From JASBSR01 sp963847575 (lineage in GTDB: Bacteria; Pseudomonadota; Gammaproteobacteria; SZUA-229), in NCBI GenBank assembly GCA_963847575.1, contig CAWKAL010000103.1:1-23870 (forward strand): a DNA stretch of 23,870 bases, in the 5' to 3' direction. The translations under genes were made by a program, and so were the position numbers. Under the pieces are notes generated by a model. The model was not told the origin of the DNA and did not search any database. It saw nothing but the letters and a program-made list of their open reading frames with translations. Position 1 is the stretch's first letter; each line of letters starts with the position of its first letter. Shown here one piece after another: positions 16,450 through 23,870 of this stretch.

Positions 16450-16988
16450 TTAAGCGCGACGACGTGCAACACCTACCAGGCCAATCAGACCAGAACCGAA
16501 CAGCCAGACAGCTGCAGGAACAGGCACAGGCTGCAGGTCAACCGCCAGAGCGCTGCCTGATTTGTCGATCCGTCCGCAGCCACACCATCAAAATTAATCA
16601 GGTATGTATCAGGGCTGGATAGCAGCGAGTAACTTGTATCACCGTAGTAACCAGCACCCCAGTCAACACCCAGCGAGAACGTTGTTACCACCAGCCAGGG
16701 TAATCGATCCACCCGATGTATTAGTAACATTGAAGAATTCAGCATTCCATGAGCCATCCAAGTTGTCGGTAAAGACCACGTTACCACCAGTTGAACCAAT
16801 CACCAGGGCAGTACCGCCAAAGTCTGACTCGTCAAACAATGCCAGCGTGCCGCCGTTGGTGGTGATACCAGCAAAGTCAAACTGAATAAAATCAGTGTCT
16901 TCATTGGTAGGTGTCCATATTGTGGCTGCTGATGCAGCAGCTGAGGACAAGCCAAGCACTGCAATGCTAAGATGTGTGAAATTTTCAT
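16450..16988 (-). CDS. PEP-CTERM (VPxPA type) secreted protein, copy 1 (frameshifts)
   Basis: Exported protein of about 178 residues after repair. AAGGAA precedes the ATG. The signal peptide begins MKISHILA and ends near SAAASA. The mature part reads ATIWTPTNEDTDFIQFDFAG, ALFDESDFGGTALVIGS, VVFTDNLDGSWNAEFFNVTN, SLGVDWGAGYYGDTSY and PDTYLINFDGVAAD. The C-terminus is PVPVPAAVWLFGSGLIGLVG followed by VARRRA, a tripartite PEP-CTERM sorting signal normally cut by an exosortase; no exosortase is in the window. Indels lie near 16970, 16685 and 16565. The mature domain is not one I can name. It is 70-80% alike by eye to copy 2. Confidence 0.82.
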
Positions 16989-17110
16989 GATTTATTTCCT
17001 TGTTTATTAATTGTTTAATTTCATAACGGTAATTATTTCTAATTCCCATAATCCGGATTTCCCTGACGACTCGCAATTGATATACGCAGAATAATCTTCC
17101 CTGATAGTAA

Positions 17111-17127
17111 TACAATAAACGTGCCAA
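17111..17127 (-). promoter_or_regulatory. Sigma-54 (-24/-12) promoter candidate, PEP-CTERM copy 1
   Basis: The minus strand reads TTGGCACGTTTATTGTA. The consensus is TGGCACG-N4-TTGC; the -24 box is exact and the -12 box has T for C. It implies a leader of roughly 110 bases before the ATG. Known PEP-CTERM regulons use RpoN with the activator PrsR. Confidence 0.6.
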
Positions 17128-17154
17128 CTTATCGATACATTATTATACACTTAT

Positions 17155-17168
17155 ATTTCAGTTAGTTA
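17155..17168 (-). promoter_or_regulatory. Shared upstream motif, copy 1
   Basis: The minus-strand sequence TAACTAACTGAAAT is exactly repeated at 18550-18563 upstream of copy 2, and in both cases GTATAA(A)TAAT follows. It may be an activator site or a relic of duplication. Confidence 0.4.
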
Positions 17169-17459
17169 TACCCCAGCGCTGAAGACAGACAAAAACATCT
17201 GCAGAAAAAGTGTATTAAATATCGACACATGTCATGGTCAATTACCACGGAATCAGCCATATTTCAGGCGGTTACCCGCGAGTCTAGTAGTCTATTTCGT
17301 AATAAAACACCTACAAATATTCGCTGATTACCTGGACAACTAAGTATTATTTATTTATTTATTCAATAAGTTAATTGATATTTTAAATATGTAAATAATT
17401 CCGACATATAATTAGAAAGCAATACTTGATAAATATGCGCAATTTACCCATAGATCATA

Positions 17460-17651
17460 ATGTCTATTAGTAAGTATTTCCGACACAACTGGTTCATAAA
17501 AAACCGTTACCGCAACCCGGAACATCTGCCCGTAGGCGCAAAGCGCACAAAAACGGATCACTCGATCGCGTATTTACCTGTGGCTGAGATACAAATGTAC
17601 AGCAATCAGATCTTGCTTAACCAGGATCTGTCGAACGAAGCAATAACATAA
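17460..17651 (+). CDS. Small hypothetical protein, doubtful
   Basis: A 63-codon frame starting MSISKYFRHNWFIKNRYRNP lies alone in AT-rich DNA and is followed by the terminator at 17673-17704, which would serve it on the plus strand. No Shine-Dalgarno sequence, signal peptide or known domain is visible. Its basic, polar composition could be a real small protein, but chance cannot be excluded. Confidence 0.25.
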   Translation: MSISKYFRHNWFIKNRYRNPEHLPVGAKRTKTDHSIAYLPVAEIQMYSNQILLNQDLSNEAIT

Positions 17652-17672
17652 GGCGGAATATATTCCAGACAA

Positions 17673-17704
17673 AAAAAATCAGCGACCGAAGTCGCTGATT
17701 TTTT
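17673..17704. terminator. Bidirectional terminator downstream of PEP-CTERM copy 2
   Basis: The stem AAAAAATCAGCGAC/GTCGCTGATTTTTT carries a CGAA (minus strand TTCG) loop. It shares its GCGAC-loop-GTCGC core with the terminator at 16401-16430, so the terminator was probably duplicated along with the gene. Confidence 0.9.
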
Positions 17705-17725
17705 AGTAGCTGCACTGAATCGTGA

Positions 17726-18268
17726 CTAAGCGCGACGACGTGCAACACCTACCAGGCCAAGCAGGCCAGAACCGAACAGCCAGACAGCTGCAGGAACAGG
17801 CACAGGCGCAAGGTCAACCGCCAGCGTGCTGCCTGATCTTGCAGATCTGTCCGCTGCCACACCATCAAAATTAATCAGGTATGTATCAGGGCTGGATTGC
17901 AGTGAGTAACTTGTGTCACCGAAGTAACCAGCACCCCAGTCAATACCAAGTGTGAAGTGTTGCCTACCAGCTCAGGGTAATCGATCCACCCGGTGTGTTT
18001 GTAACATCGAAGTACTGCAGCATCCCATGAGCCATCCATGTTATCGGTAAAGACCACGTTACCACCAGCTGAACCAATCACCAGGGCAGTACCACCAAAG
18101 TCTGACATCATCAAACAATGCCAGCGTGCCACCATTGGTTGTAATGCCAGCAAAATCAAACTGAATAAAATCAGTATCTTCGTTGGTGGGCGTCCAGATC
18201 GTAGCCGACAATGCAACTGATGAAGCTGTCATCAAAACAGTTGCTGCTAAATATTTAGTTAGTTTCAT
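17726..18268 (-). CDS. PEP-CTERM (VPxPA type) secreted protein, copy 2 (frameshifts)
   Basis: Tandem paralogue of copy 1. AAGGAG precedes the ATG. The signal peptide is MKLTKYLAATVLMTASSVAL then SATIW. The mature part again has TPTNEDTDFIQFDFAGITTN, SDFGGTALVIGSAGGNVVFT, DNMDGSWDA and LGIDWGAGYFGDTSYSL. The tail is VPVPAAVWLFGSGLLGLVG plus VARRRA and a TAG stop. Frame changes near 18108, 18018 and 17960 break the reading frame; comparison with copy 1 restores it. It is presumably exported and anchored through an exosortase encoded elsewhere. Function unknown; PEP-CTERM proteins are often linked to extracellular polysaccharide. Confidence 0.82.
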
Positions 18269-18407
18269 TTTTTATAACTCCTTAACGAAAAGTAAAATAA
18301 CCCTCTGGATGACATGCAAAATCAACTAGCCTTGCAGCATGCACCCACGAAAAATCGCTTGATACCCACCATAAGATACGATGACCATCAAGTACTACCT
18401 AATACCA

Positions 18408-18424
18408 TACAATATTTATGCCAG
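18408..18424 (-). promoter_or_regulatory. Sigma-54 (-24/-12) promoter candidate, PEP-CTERM copy 2
   Basis: The minus strand reads CTGGCATAAATATTGTA. It has the same GG-N10-GT spacing and -12 TTGTA as copy 1, though the -24 box is weaker (TGGCAT). It lies about 140 bases before the ATG, a similar distance to copy 1. Confidence 0.5.
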
Positions 18425-18549
18425 TCCAAAAATACATTTAAAATCATAGACCTAACATCTGGCGTCGAAACAAATTTTCTTAAATGTGTAATTATTTTCG
18501 ACTTTGCGGGATGGCGACGACAAACACACAGTGCACTAATTATTTATAC

Positions 18550-18563
18550 ATTTCAGTTAGTTA
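18550..18563 (-). promoter_or_regulatory. Shared upstream motif, copy 2
   Basis: Exact 14-base match to 17155-17168 (minus strand TAACTAACTGAAAT), followed by GTATAAATAAT. It lies about 126 bases upstream of the -24 box, within the range usual for enhancer sites of sigma-54 activators. Confidence 0.4.
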
Positions 18564-18831
18564 GATAATTTCCGCTGATAACACGAATGGCTGTCATCCC
18601 TGAATAAAAATGCCGATTAATCGATAATTTTCGCGCAAAAACAATTTATTTCATTAAATATCAGATAGATATCTTGAGCTAAACTGTAATGATTTTCGAC
18701 AGGCCGGATTCAATCTGGTTTCAGGCACCAGAAATTACACTGCCGGCAGCAGCCTTCGCTTGCTAGCTCTTATCAGCTGGCACTGCTTGTGACCTGATGC
18801 GGATTTCGCAGAAACTAAACGCCTGTATTTG

Positions 18832-19740
18832 CTAACCAGGCTTTCTTCTCAGCACACCCGTCAACAACAGTGCAAACACCAGGACGGGTGCGAGCGAACC
18901 ACTGGAACTACTCGCTGGTGCTGGTGTAGTACTGGTACTCGAGGGAACAACGCCATCCCACGATAACGCATAGCCGTCAGCATTGTCATCGCCGAACACG
19001 CGAAGGTGGTAAATACCCGGAGCGGGAACCACGTAGTTAATCGATTCGTTAATGCCAACACCATTCAGCGATGAAGCCAGCACAGTACCGCCAGAATCTC
19101 TTAATTCGAGATCGAGATCAATCGCATCCCCGGGAATCCCCAGGTTATGGAACCTCAAAGAGGCCAGTACACGTTCATTACCCTGGGTAACATTGATGCT
19201 GTACCAGTCCTCATCCGATTGCACACCCAGGACGACAGCATTCTCATTGATAGAGACGGCTTCATTGTTCATGTTATTCGGTTCATTTCCATCATCGGCC
19301 GTCGTCAGTTCAGTCCAGGTCAATGTATAACTGTTTCCTTTGTTACCGCCAGGTGTTGCGCCGCCAGCATAAACCCATAGGTAATAAATTCCTGAAGTTG
19401 ATACAGGAGTATCTAGAAATTCATTATCCGTGAAATTACCCTCACTATTGGCCTTCAACACTCCCGGTACAAAACTACCAGGCGCAAACCCGTCCTCGTA
19501 GAAGCCTAACTGCATATTGCCATCGGCATGGGTAAAGGTCAGATCGATTAGCAGCCGCTGGCTGCCAGTTACATTGATTACGTACCAGTCGGCATCAGAC
19601 TGCGCACCACTGGTAGTGGCGTCCTTAACGAGCGCAGTCGCATTCTCCCAGGTGTTATTCGGCTCGGTATCCGCGATAGCATTAGCAAATAAAAATATAG
19701 CGGGAATGATGAAGTAAGTCGCACGCATTAATTTGCCCAT
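18832..19740 (-). CDS. Secreted protein with two PPC-type domains and a C-terminal membrane anchor
   Basis: 302 residues. The signal peptide MGKLMRATYFIIPAIFLFAN ends near IADTEPN. Two bacterial pre-peptidase C-terminal (PPC) domains follow: residues about 25-145 (DTEPNNTWENATAL, SDADWYVINV, GIYYLWVYAGG) and about 150-265 (NEPNNMNNEAVSI, SDEDWYSINV, GIYHLRVFGDDNADGYALSW). A Ser/Thr/Pro linker leads to SSSSGSLAPVLVFALLLTG plus VLRRKPG, a serine/glycine-hydrophobic-basic tail like GlyGly-CTERM or related sorting signals and unlike the neighbouring PEP-CTERM tails. No peptidase domain is present. ATG 19728 is an alternative start. Probably an envelope protein of unknown role. Confidence 0.82.
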   Translation of the reverse strand: MGKLMRATYFIIPAIFLFANAIADTEPNNTWENATALVKDATTSGAQSDADWYVINVTGSQRLLIDLTFTHADGNMQLGFYEDGFAPGSFVPGVLKANSEGNFTDNEFLDTPVSTSGIYYLWVYAGGATPGGNKGNSYTLTWTELTTADDGNEPNNMNNEAVSINENAVVLGVQSDEDWYSINVTQGNERVLASLRFHNLGIPGDAIDLDLELRDSGGTVLASSLNGVGINESINYVVPAPGIYHLRVFGDDNADGYALSWDGVVPSSTSTTPAPASSSSGSLAPVLVFALLLTGVLRRKPG

Positions 19741-19937
19741 ACGTTGTTCAGGATCTGGATCTAATGTTGATTAAAACGTTTGCTTCACATTTATCGAGCC
19801 GCCCTGCACAGGCTCGCAGCCGGCATTAAGCTGATGGCAGAATGGGACTGGATACTGATTCTTATAGGCGGAAATCACCACGAAATACATAAATACCAGC
19901 AAACTCTTGTCGCTTTATCGAAATCGCCAGCGCCTGC

Positions 19938-20889
19938 TCACAACAACTGACCTGGCAGGACCTTCTTCAATAACTCGCTACCTGCATTTAGACGATGCGC
20001 CTGTGTGCTGAGCTCCCTGCGCCAGTGGCGAGCACCGGGCATTCCGGCGAACAGGCCATAAATATGCCGGGTGATGGAATGCAGCCGCGTGCCTGCGCGC
20101 AGTTCCCCATCTATGTAAGCCAGCAGCTGCTCTACCACCTGCTCGCGCGTCACGGCATCAGTCTGTGCCTGATAAAAACGCCGATCAACTTCAGCTAGCA
20201 TAAAAGGATTGTGGTAGGCCTCGCGACCGAGCATGACACCGTCAACCTGTTGCAGGTGCTGCCCTGTTTCATCGAGTGACTTAATACCACCGTTGATTAT
20301 TACCCTGAGCCCCGGGCGAGATTGTTTTAGCCGGTACACGAGGTCGTAGCGCAGCGGCGGGATGTCCCGGTTCTGTTTCGGGCTGAGCCCCTTGAGCCAG
20401 GCTTTACGCGCATGCACGAGAAACGTATCGCAACCCGTTGCAGCGACCGTGTCGACAAACCGGACAAGTTCGTTGTAAGTCCTCCTGTCGTCGATACCGA
20501 TGCGGTGTTTTACCGTGACCGGAATGCGCCGCGTGCATCGCCGCAATGCAGTCCGCCACCAGCCGGCTCGGCCATCAGGCAGGCGCCGAAGCTGCCGGAC
20601 TGCACCCGGTCACTGGGGCAGCCGACGTTCAGGTTGATTTCGTCGAAACCCCGGTCTTCGCCGATCTGCGCGCACGCGCCAGCTCAGCCGGGTCGCTGCC
20701 GCCCAGCTGCAGGGCCACCGGATGTTCGGCAGGATGGTATTTCAACAGGATTTCACGCTGGCCGTGCAGCACCGCGCCGGCAGTCACCATCTCGGTATAC
20801 AACAGCGTGTGTTGACTAATCAGTCTGAGGAAGTAGCGCGCATGACGATCGGTCCAGCCCATCATCGGCGCGACGGAAACCGTACGTGC
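19938..20889 (-). CDS. dusA: tRNA-dihydrouridine synthase A (frameshifts; 5' end cut at join)
   Basis: Flavin enzyme that reduces uridines in the tRNA D-loop. Starting at TVSVAPMMGWTDRHARYFLR, it has LLYTEMVTAGAVLHG, HPVALQLGGSDPAEL, then in other frames GFDEINLNVGCPSDRVQSG with the catalytic Cys and FGACLMAEPA, and IPVTVKHRIGIDDR, FLVHARKAWLKGLSPKQNR, IINGGIKSLDE and VDGVMLGREAYHNPFMLAEV. These are DusA-specific. Frame changes lie near 20675, 20585 and 20550, mostly missing bases. The open frame runs on to an ATG at 20934, but those residues come from the unrelated right-hand DNA, so the true start is missing. Confidence 0.88.
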
Positions 20890-20900
20890 CGGGGGTGTCG
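20885..20900. other. Junction between two unrelated DNA segments (probable assembly chimera)
   Basis: Leftward, DusA homology begins at about 20889. Rightward, a beta-helix protein is in mid-sequence from about 20892 (GVSVYGGFLPGDSSLDD). Both genes lose their 5' ends here, and base composition changes to G+C-rich. No transposase, integrase or repeat marks the join. Confidence 0.7.
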
Positions 20901-22617
20901 GTGTATGGCGGTTTTTTGCCGGGAGACTCTTCACTGGACGATGCCGATCCGTGGACGAACAACGTGACCCTGAACGGCAACATCGGAGGAGGCCAGAAGA
21001 GTTATAACGTGGTGGATCTCTCGGCCTGCGATGCCACCGCGGTCTTCGACGGATTTATCATCACCAACGGAGCGGCCACCGATGCCACCAAGCATTCCGG
21101 CGGAGGGATTTACTCAAACGGCGGCAGCGCCACCATTTCGCGCTGTCAGCTGACAAGCAACAGCGCCAATCAGAAGGGCGGCGCAATTTGCCTCCTGGGC
21201 GGAGCTCCAATCGTTACGGGCTGTGATGTCTCCACCAATGTCGGAAACCAGGGCGGCGGCCTCTACCTTGAAAACTCGGCCGGTGAGATCCTGAACAGCC
21301 AGGTGACCAACAACACCGCCAGCGTGAATGGCGGCGGGGTGTGCCTGATCGGCGGAACGCCCCTCGTGAAAGGCTGCACCGTCTCCGACAATGGCGGAAA
21401 CCGCGGCGGCGCCTTCTATCTCGACAACTCCGCCGCCAGGATCGTGAACTGCCAGTCGGCCCGCAACAACGCCGCGACCGATGGAGGCGGGATGTGGACG
21501 CAAAACTCTTCCGGTGTTCTCGTGCACGGCTGTGAGTTCCGCGGCAACGTGGGTTCCGGTCCCGGAAGTCTCGGCGTGAACGGAGGCTCGGTCTCGGTGG
21601 TGAGTTCGCTCTTCAGCGGGGGACAGGCCTGGTTCGGCTCCGGCGGAGTCGAGATCAAGGCGGGAAGCATCGATCTCGTCAACTGCACCGTCACGGCCAA
21701 TTATTCCTGGGCCCAGGAGGGCGGGGGACTCCTCGTCAGCGGAGCCACCACCGGCTCCAACGTCTACAATTGCATCATCTGGAACAATCAGGCGGCCTTT
21801 TCGACAGCGGATCCTGGTTCTTCCATCGGACACTCCGGGGCTCCGGATCCCCAGGTCCACCACAGTCTCGTGCACAACTCCGCCCAGTCCGGCGCCTGGA
21901 GTGTGATCGGATTCGATGGTGGCGGCAATATTGATGTCGATCCCGCCTTCACCGCGCCCGTTGATCCAAACGGGAGCGGAGACGATGGAGGCGACTTTAC
22001 CGTGCCTGCCAATTCAGCAGCCCTCAATGGCGGATCGGTTGCGCTCCTTCCCGCCGATGTGGCTGATGTCGATGGCGATGGTGATTTCGGGGAAGTAAGT
22101 CCGCTCGATCTGGCGGGTGCACCACGGGAAGTGAGTACCAGCGTGGACATGGGCGCATTTGAGTTCGGCGATCTCGATCTGCTCGATGCCGACAACGACG
22201 GCATCTCCGATGCCTACGAATTCGTGCACGCCGGAGATTACGTGAGCATCAATCCCTTCGATGATCTCGATGGCGACGGGCTCGACTGCTCTGGCGGAGT
22301 TCGCCCATGGTCTCGATCCCGCGACCGGGCTCAGCGCCCCGGTGGGAGCCTTGACCGCCGCCGACTTCGCCGGCGTGGACTACCTCACGATCACCTACAA
22401 CATCAGTGATGAGGCCTTGAACTTGCTTCAGATCACGGTGGAGCGGCGCACCGATCTCGACGATCCTTACGGGTGGAAGGGGGGAGAGACCGTTCTGCTC
22501 TCTTCCGATCCCGTGGCAGGCCAGCCTGGAATGACTCGCGTCGTCGCTCGCTCGACCGTTCCGTTCGGGACGACCAGATGTGAGTTTTTGCGCATCAAGC
22601 ACGAGCAACTGCCGTAA
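20886..22617 (+). CDS. Parallel beta-helix surface protein, N-terminally cut (frameshifted)
   Basis: Large secreted protein of the type with right-handed beta-helix repeats, common in Verrucomicrobia and Planctomycetes. The remaining part opens with GVSVYGGFLPGDSSLDDADP, carries glycine/asparagine-rich coils such as GGGLYLENSAGEILNSQVTN, then IIWNNQA, a hypothetical link region, and a calcium-binding style DADNDGISDAYEF with DDLDGDGL. An extra base near 22282-22284 breaks the frame; the next frame continues TALAEFAHGLDP and a C-terminal beta domain DYLTITYNISDEALNLLQIT to a TAA at 22615. No membrane anchor is seen. The ATG at 20886 is not the real start. Ligand unknown. Confidence 0.78.
21177..21482 (+). 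repeat. Two 51-residue tandem repeats in the beta-helix
   Basis: Residues 98-148 and 149-199 of the frame align without gaps: GGAICLLGGAPIVTGC against GGGVCLIGGTPLVKGC, and GGGLYLENSAGEILN against GGAFYLDNSAARIVN. Each 153-base unit is two helix turns. Confidence 0.8.
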
Positions 22618-22659
22618 GCGCCGGCAGGATCGCTCTGGGAAGAGGGACCCTCCCATCAC

Positions 22660-22690
22660 AAGCGCGGGCAAATCAGCCCGCGCTTTTTTT
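22660..22690 (+). terminator. Terminator after the beta-helix gene
   Basis: A perfect 10-bp stem AAGCGCGGGC/GCCCGCGCTT with loop AAATCA is followed by a run of T, 42 bases after the stop codon. Confidence 0.88.
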
Positions 22691-22833
22691 GCGTCCGAGC
22701 GCGGGGCTCCGCAGCCGAAAGCGGTAATATTTACCGGCAAAACGCGGCATATTTCTTAGATTCATGTGATATACAGTCGTCATAATTATGAAAATTCACG
22801 AAAGAGATTTGCCCAGCGCAATCCGCTTTGCTG

Positions 22834-23870
22834 ATGATGAGAGGTCCAGAAACGAAGTTTGCCGTTGCCGTTGCCGTTGCCAGTGCGTTGGCCGGGTTGT
22901 TCTTGTTGAACGGCGGCCTGAGGTCGCTGGAACCGCCTGCAGAGGAGAGCGCCGTGAAGGCAGGGTCTGGCCAGATGGGGCCGGAAGGCGAGGCGAAGTT
23001 TGTCCCGGAGGAGCAGAAGGAAACAGAGATCGCCGTGCGCCCTCCTCGCGTGGGAGACGTGTCGCCGCCCCTGGTAGATCTTCCCAAAAATGCCTCTCCC
23101 AGCGATAAGATCGCGGCGTTCCTGAGCGAGCCGCACGATCTTTCGGATCCCGCCGTGCACGCCGAGTTCGTGGCGAAATTGCGGGGTCTCGAGGCTCTCT
23201 CAGAAGGCGGCAACCGAGCCAAGGCGCACAATTGGGTCTGCCGTTGCTCACCGAGCACGGTTCGCTGCTCGCGGGATTCGAAGGGGAGGTGCCGCTCTAC
23301 GAGATTTCGCACAACGCCAAGGTGGCCACGTCGATGGGGACGGACTTCGTTCGCGAGGTGGCGCCCGTCTTTCCGGACGGGCGGTATCGACAGATCGGAC
23401 TCTGGGACGTCTACTACGGGCCGACTACTGCCCACGACGAGATGCCGGAGATTCACCTCATGGACGACGCCGTGGAAGGCGGCTACCACGCCTCTCACGT
23501 GGCGGGCACTCTCAGCGCCTTCGGGAACGATCCCGCGGCCAAGGGAATGGCCCCGGAGGCTCGAGGTCTGGGGTTTCTCCAGCAGCAATGCGCTTTTGGA
23601 ACTCGCCACCCACGCCGCGCAAGACGCCGCCGACTTCGGCAAGCTCTTTGTTTCGGTCCACCCCTACGGTGTGGCTTCGGGTTGGGAATACGACGGAGAG
23701 GAGTGGTATGGCAGTTTTTCGGACGACGGCGACAACAGCAATGATGTCCCGACCTACCTCGGGCAGTATGGGAGCAGCACGGCTTCCTGGGACGGCACCG
23801 CTTCGAGCTTTCCGTTCCATCTCGTGGTCAAATCGTCAGCAATACGTACTCGTCGAGCAGACGACATAAA
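22834..23870 (+). CDS. Subtilisin-family (S8) serine protease, N-terminal part (runs off the window)
   Basis: Secreted protease. From ATG 22834 the frame encodes MMRGPETKFAVAVAVASALA with a hydrophobic signal or anchor, then a charged Pro/Glu-rich stretch. At about 23230 the frame changes to LGLPLLTEHGSLLAGFEGEV, with the likely catalytic Asp in QIGLWDVYYGP and the catalytic His in GYHASHVAGTLSAFG followed by AKGMAPEA. At about 23565 it returns to the first frame (VWGFSSSNALLELATHAA, LFVSVHPYGVASGW). The two indels compensate each other. The serine motif would lie beyond 23870. No Shine-Dalgarno sequence is seen. The style fits the beta-helix neighbour, i.e. the right-hand organism. Confidence 0.8.
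   Translation, partial: MMRGPETKFAVAVAVASALAGLFLLNGGLRSLEPPAEESAVKAGSGQMGPEGEAKFVPEEQKETEIAVRPPRVGDVSPPLVDLPKNASPSDKIAAFLSEPHDLSDPAVHAEFVAKLRGLEALSEGGNRAKAHNWVCRCSPSTVRCSRDSKGRCRSTRFRTTPRWPRRWGRTSFARWRPSFRTGGIDRSDSGTSTTGRLLPTTRCRRFTSWTTPWKAATTPLTWRALSAPSGTIPRPREWPRRLEVWGFSSSNALLELATHAAQDAADFGKLFVSVHPYGVASGWEYDGEEWYGSFSDDGDNSNDVPTYLGQYGSSTASWDGTASSFPFHLVVKSSAIRTRRADDI
22861..22881 (+). repeat. Short hexanucleotide repeat GCCGTT (3.5 copies)
   Basis: The repeat encodes alternating Ala-Val in the protease signal region. Changes in copy number would stay in frame. Confidence 0.6.

Larger units (their letters stand above)
16989..17459. other. AT-rich intergenic region upstream of PEP-CTERM copy 1
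   Basis: It contains the -24/-12 promoter candidate (17111-17127) and the shared upstream motif (17155-17168), both oriented to the minus-strand gene. The remaining AT-rich sequence has no convincing coding frame; the frame running in from 17127 merges with the PEP-CTERM gene and is an artefact of its frameshift. Confidence 0.6.
18269..18831. other. Intergenic region upstream of PEP-CTERM copy 2
   Basis: This 563-base AT-rich stretch holds the -24/-12 candidate (18408-18424), the repeated motif (18550-18563) and a 10-base palindrome CTGCCGGCAG (18740-18749). An 84-codon plus-strand frame at 18314-18568 has no ribosome site or recognisable features and overlaps both regulatory elements, so I do not call it. 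No clear terminator for the PPC gene is seen. Confidence 0.55.

Noticed and set aside
18314..18568. 84-codon plus-strand frame
   Set aside because: It has no ribosome site or recognisable features and overlaps the promoter elements of PEP-CTERM copy 2.
21114..21875. 253-codon minus-strand open frame
   Set aside because: It is antisense to the repetitive beta-helix gene; its repeats merely mirror that gene.
22731..23642. 303-codon minus-strand open frame
   Set aside because: It lies opposite the S8 protease, whose catalytic blocks are clear. Its composition is typical of an antisense shadow.
1..23870. CRISPR arrays, insertion sequences, integrases, phage genes or a defence system
   Set aside because: No spaced direct repeats, transposase-like proteins or terminal inverted repeats were found on either strand.

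Overview
The window is two unlike pieces joined near position 20890. Positions 1 to about 20885 look like the chromosome of an uncultured gammaproteobacterium. The evidence is gene content and order: rplM-rpsI-tRNA-Gln, coq7, speD, a YhfA-type OsmC protein beside crp/vfr, and trpC-trpD-trpG, trpE, gph and rpe, a set known around vfr and trp in Pseudomonas and relatives. It also carries secreted proteins with C-terminal sorting signals (PEP-CTERM class). The exact order or family cannot be read from the sequence.

Layout. 1-942 is the end of a DNA photolyase gene, which meets tRNA-Gln, rpsI and rplM (minus strand) at a shared two-way terminator. 1921-2271 holds the rplM promoter region and a candidate small RNA. 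2272-3296 holds divergent genes for a thioredoxin-like [2Fe-2S] ferredoxin and Coq7. 3377-6725 is a minus-strand operon: OsmC-like protein, DUF885 hydrolase, VOC protein, speD. crp (plus) diverges from it. 7640-14284 is one long minus-strand run: rpe, gph, a tryptophan-rich leader peptide, trpE, a secreted TIGR03790-family protein, trpG, trpD, trpC. 14411-16362 (plus) encodes a small membrane protein, a cytochrome c and a DUF3187 protein. 16450-19740 (minus) encodes two near-duplicate PEP-CTERM proteins, each with a sigma-54-like promoter, and a two-domain PPC protein with another type of C-terminal anchor. 19938-20889 is dusA.

From about 20890 to the end the DNA is visibly richer in G+C. It encodes an N-terminally cut parallel beta-helix surface protein and a partial subtilisin-family protease, in a style typical of Verrucomicrobia or Planctomycetes. 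Both dusA and the beta-helix gene are cut at the join, so an assembly chimera is the simplest reading; recent illegitimate recombination is the alternative.

No gene before crp shows a frameshift. From crp onward many conserved genes carry single-base indels (crp, trpC, rpe, TIGR03790, cytochrome c, DUF3187, both PEP-CTERM genes, dusA, beta-helix, protease). In nearly every case one base restores a full-length family member, so these are probably sequencing errors and I annotate them as genes with corrected extents.

The most interesting biology is the regulation: a probable trp attenuator leader peptide, a short transcript rich in anti-Shine-Dalgarno motifs, and paired -24/-12 promoters on the PEP-CTERM genes.
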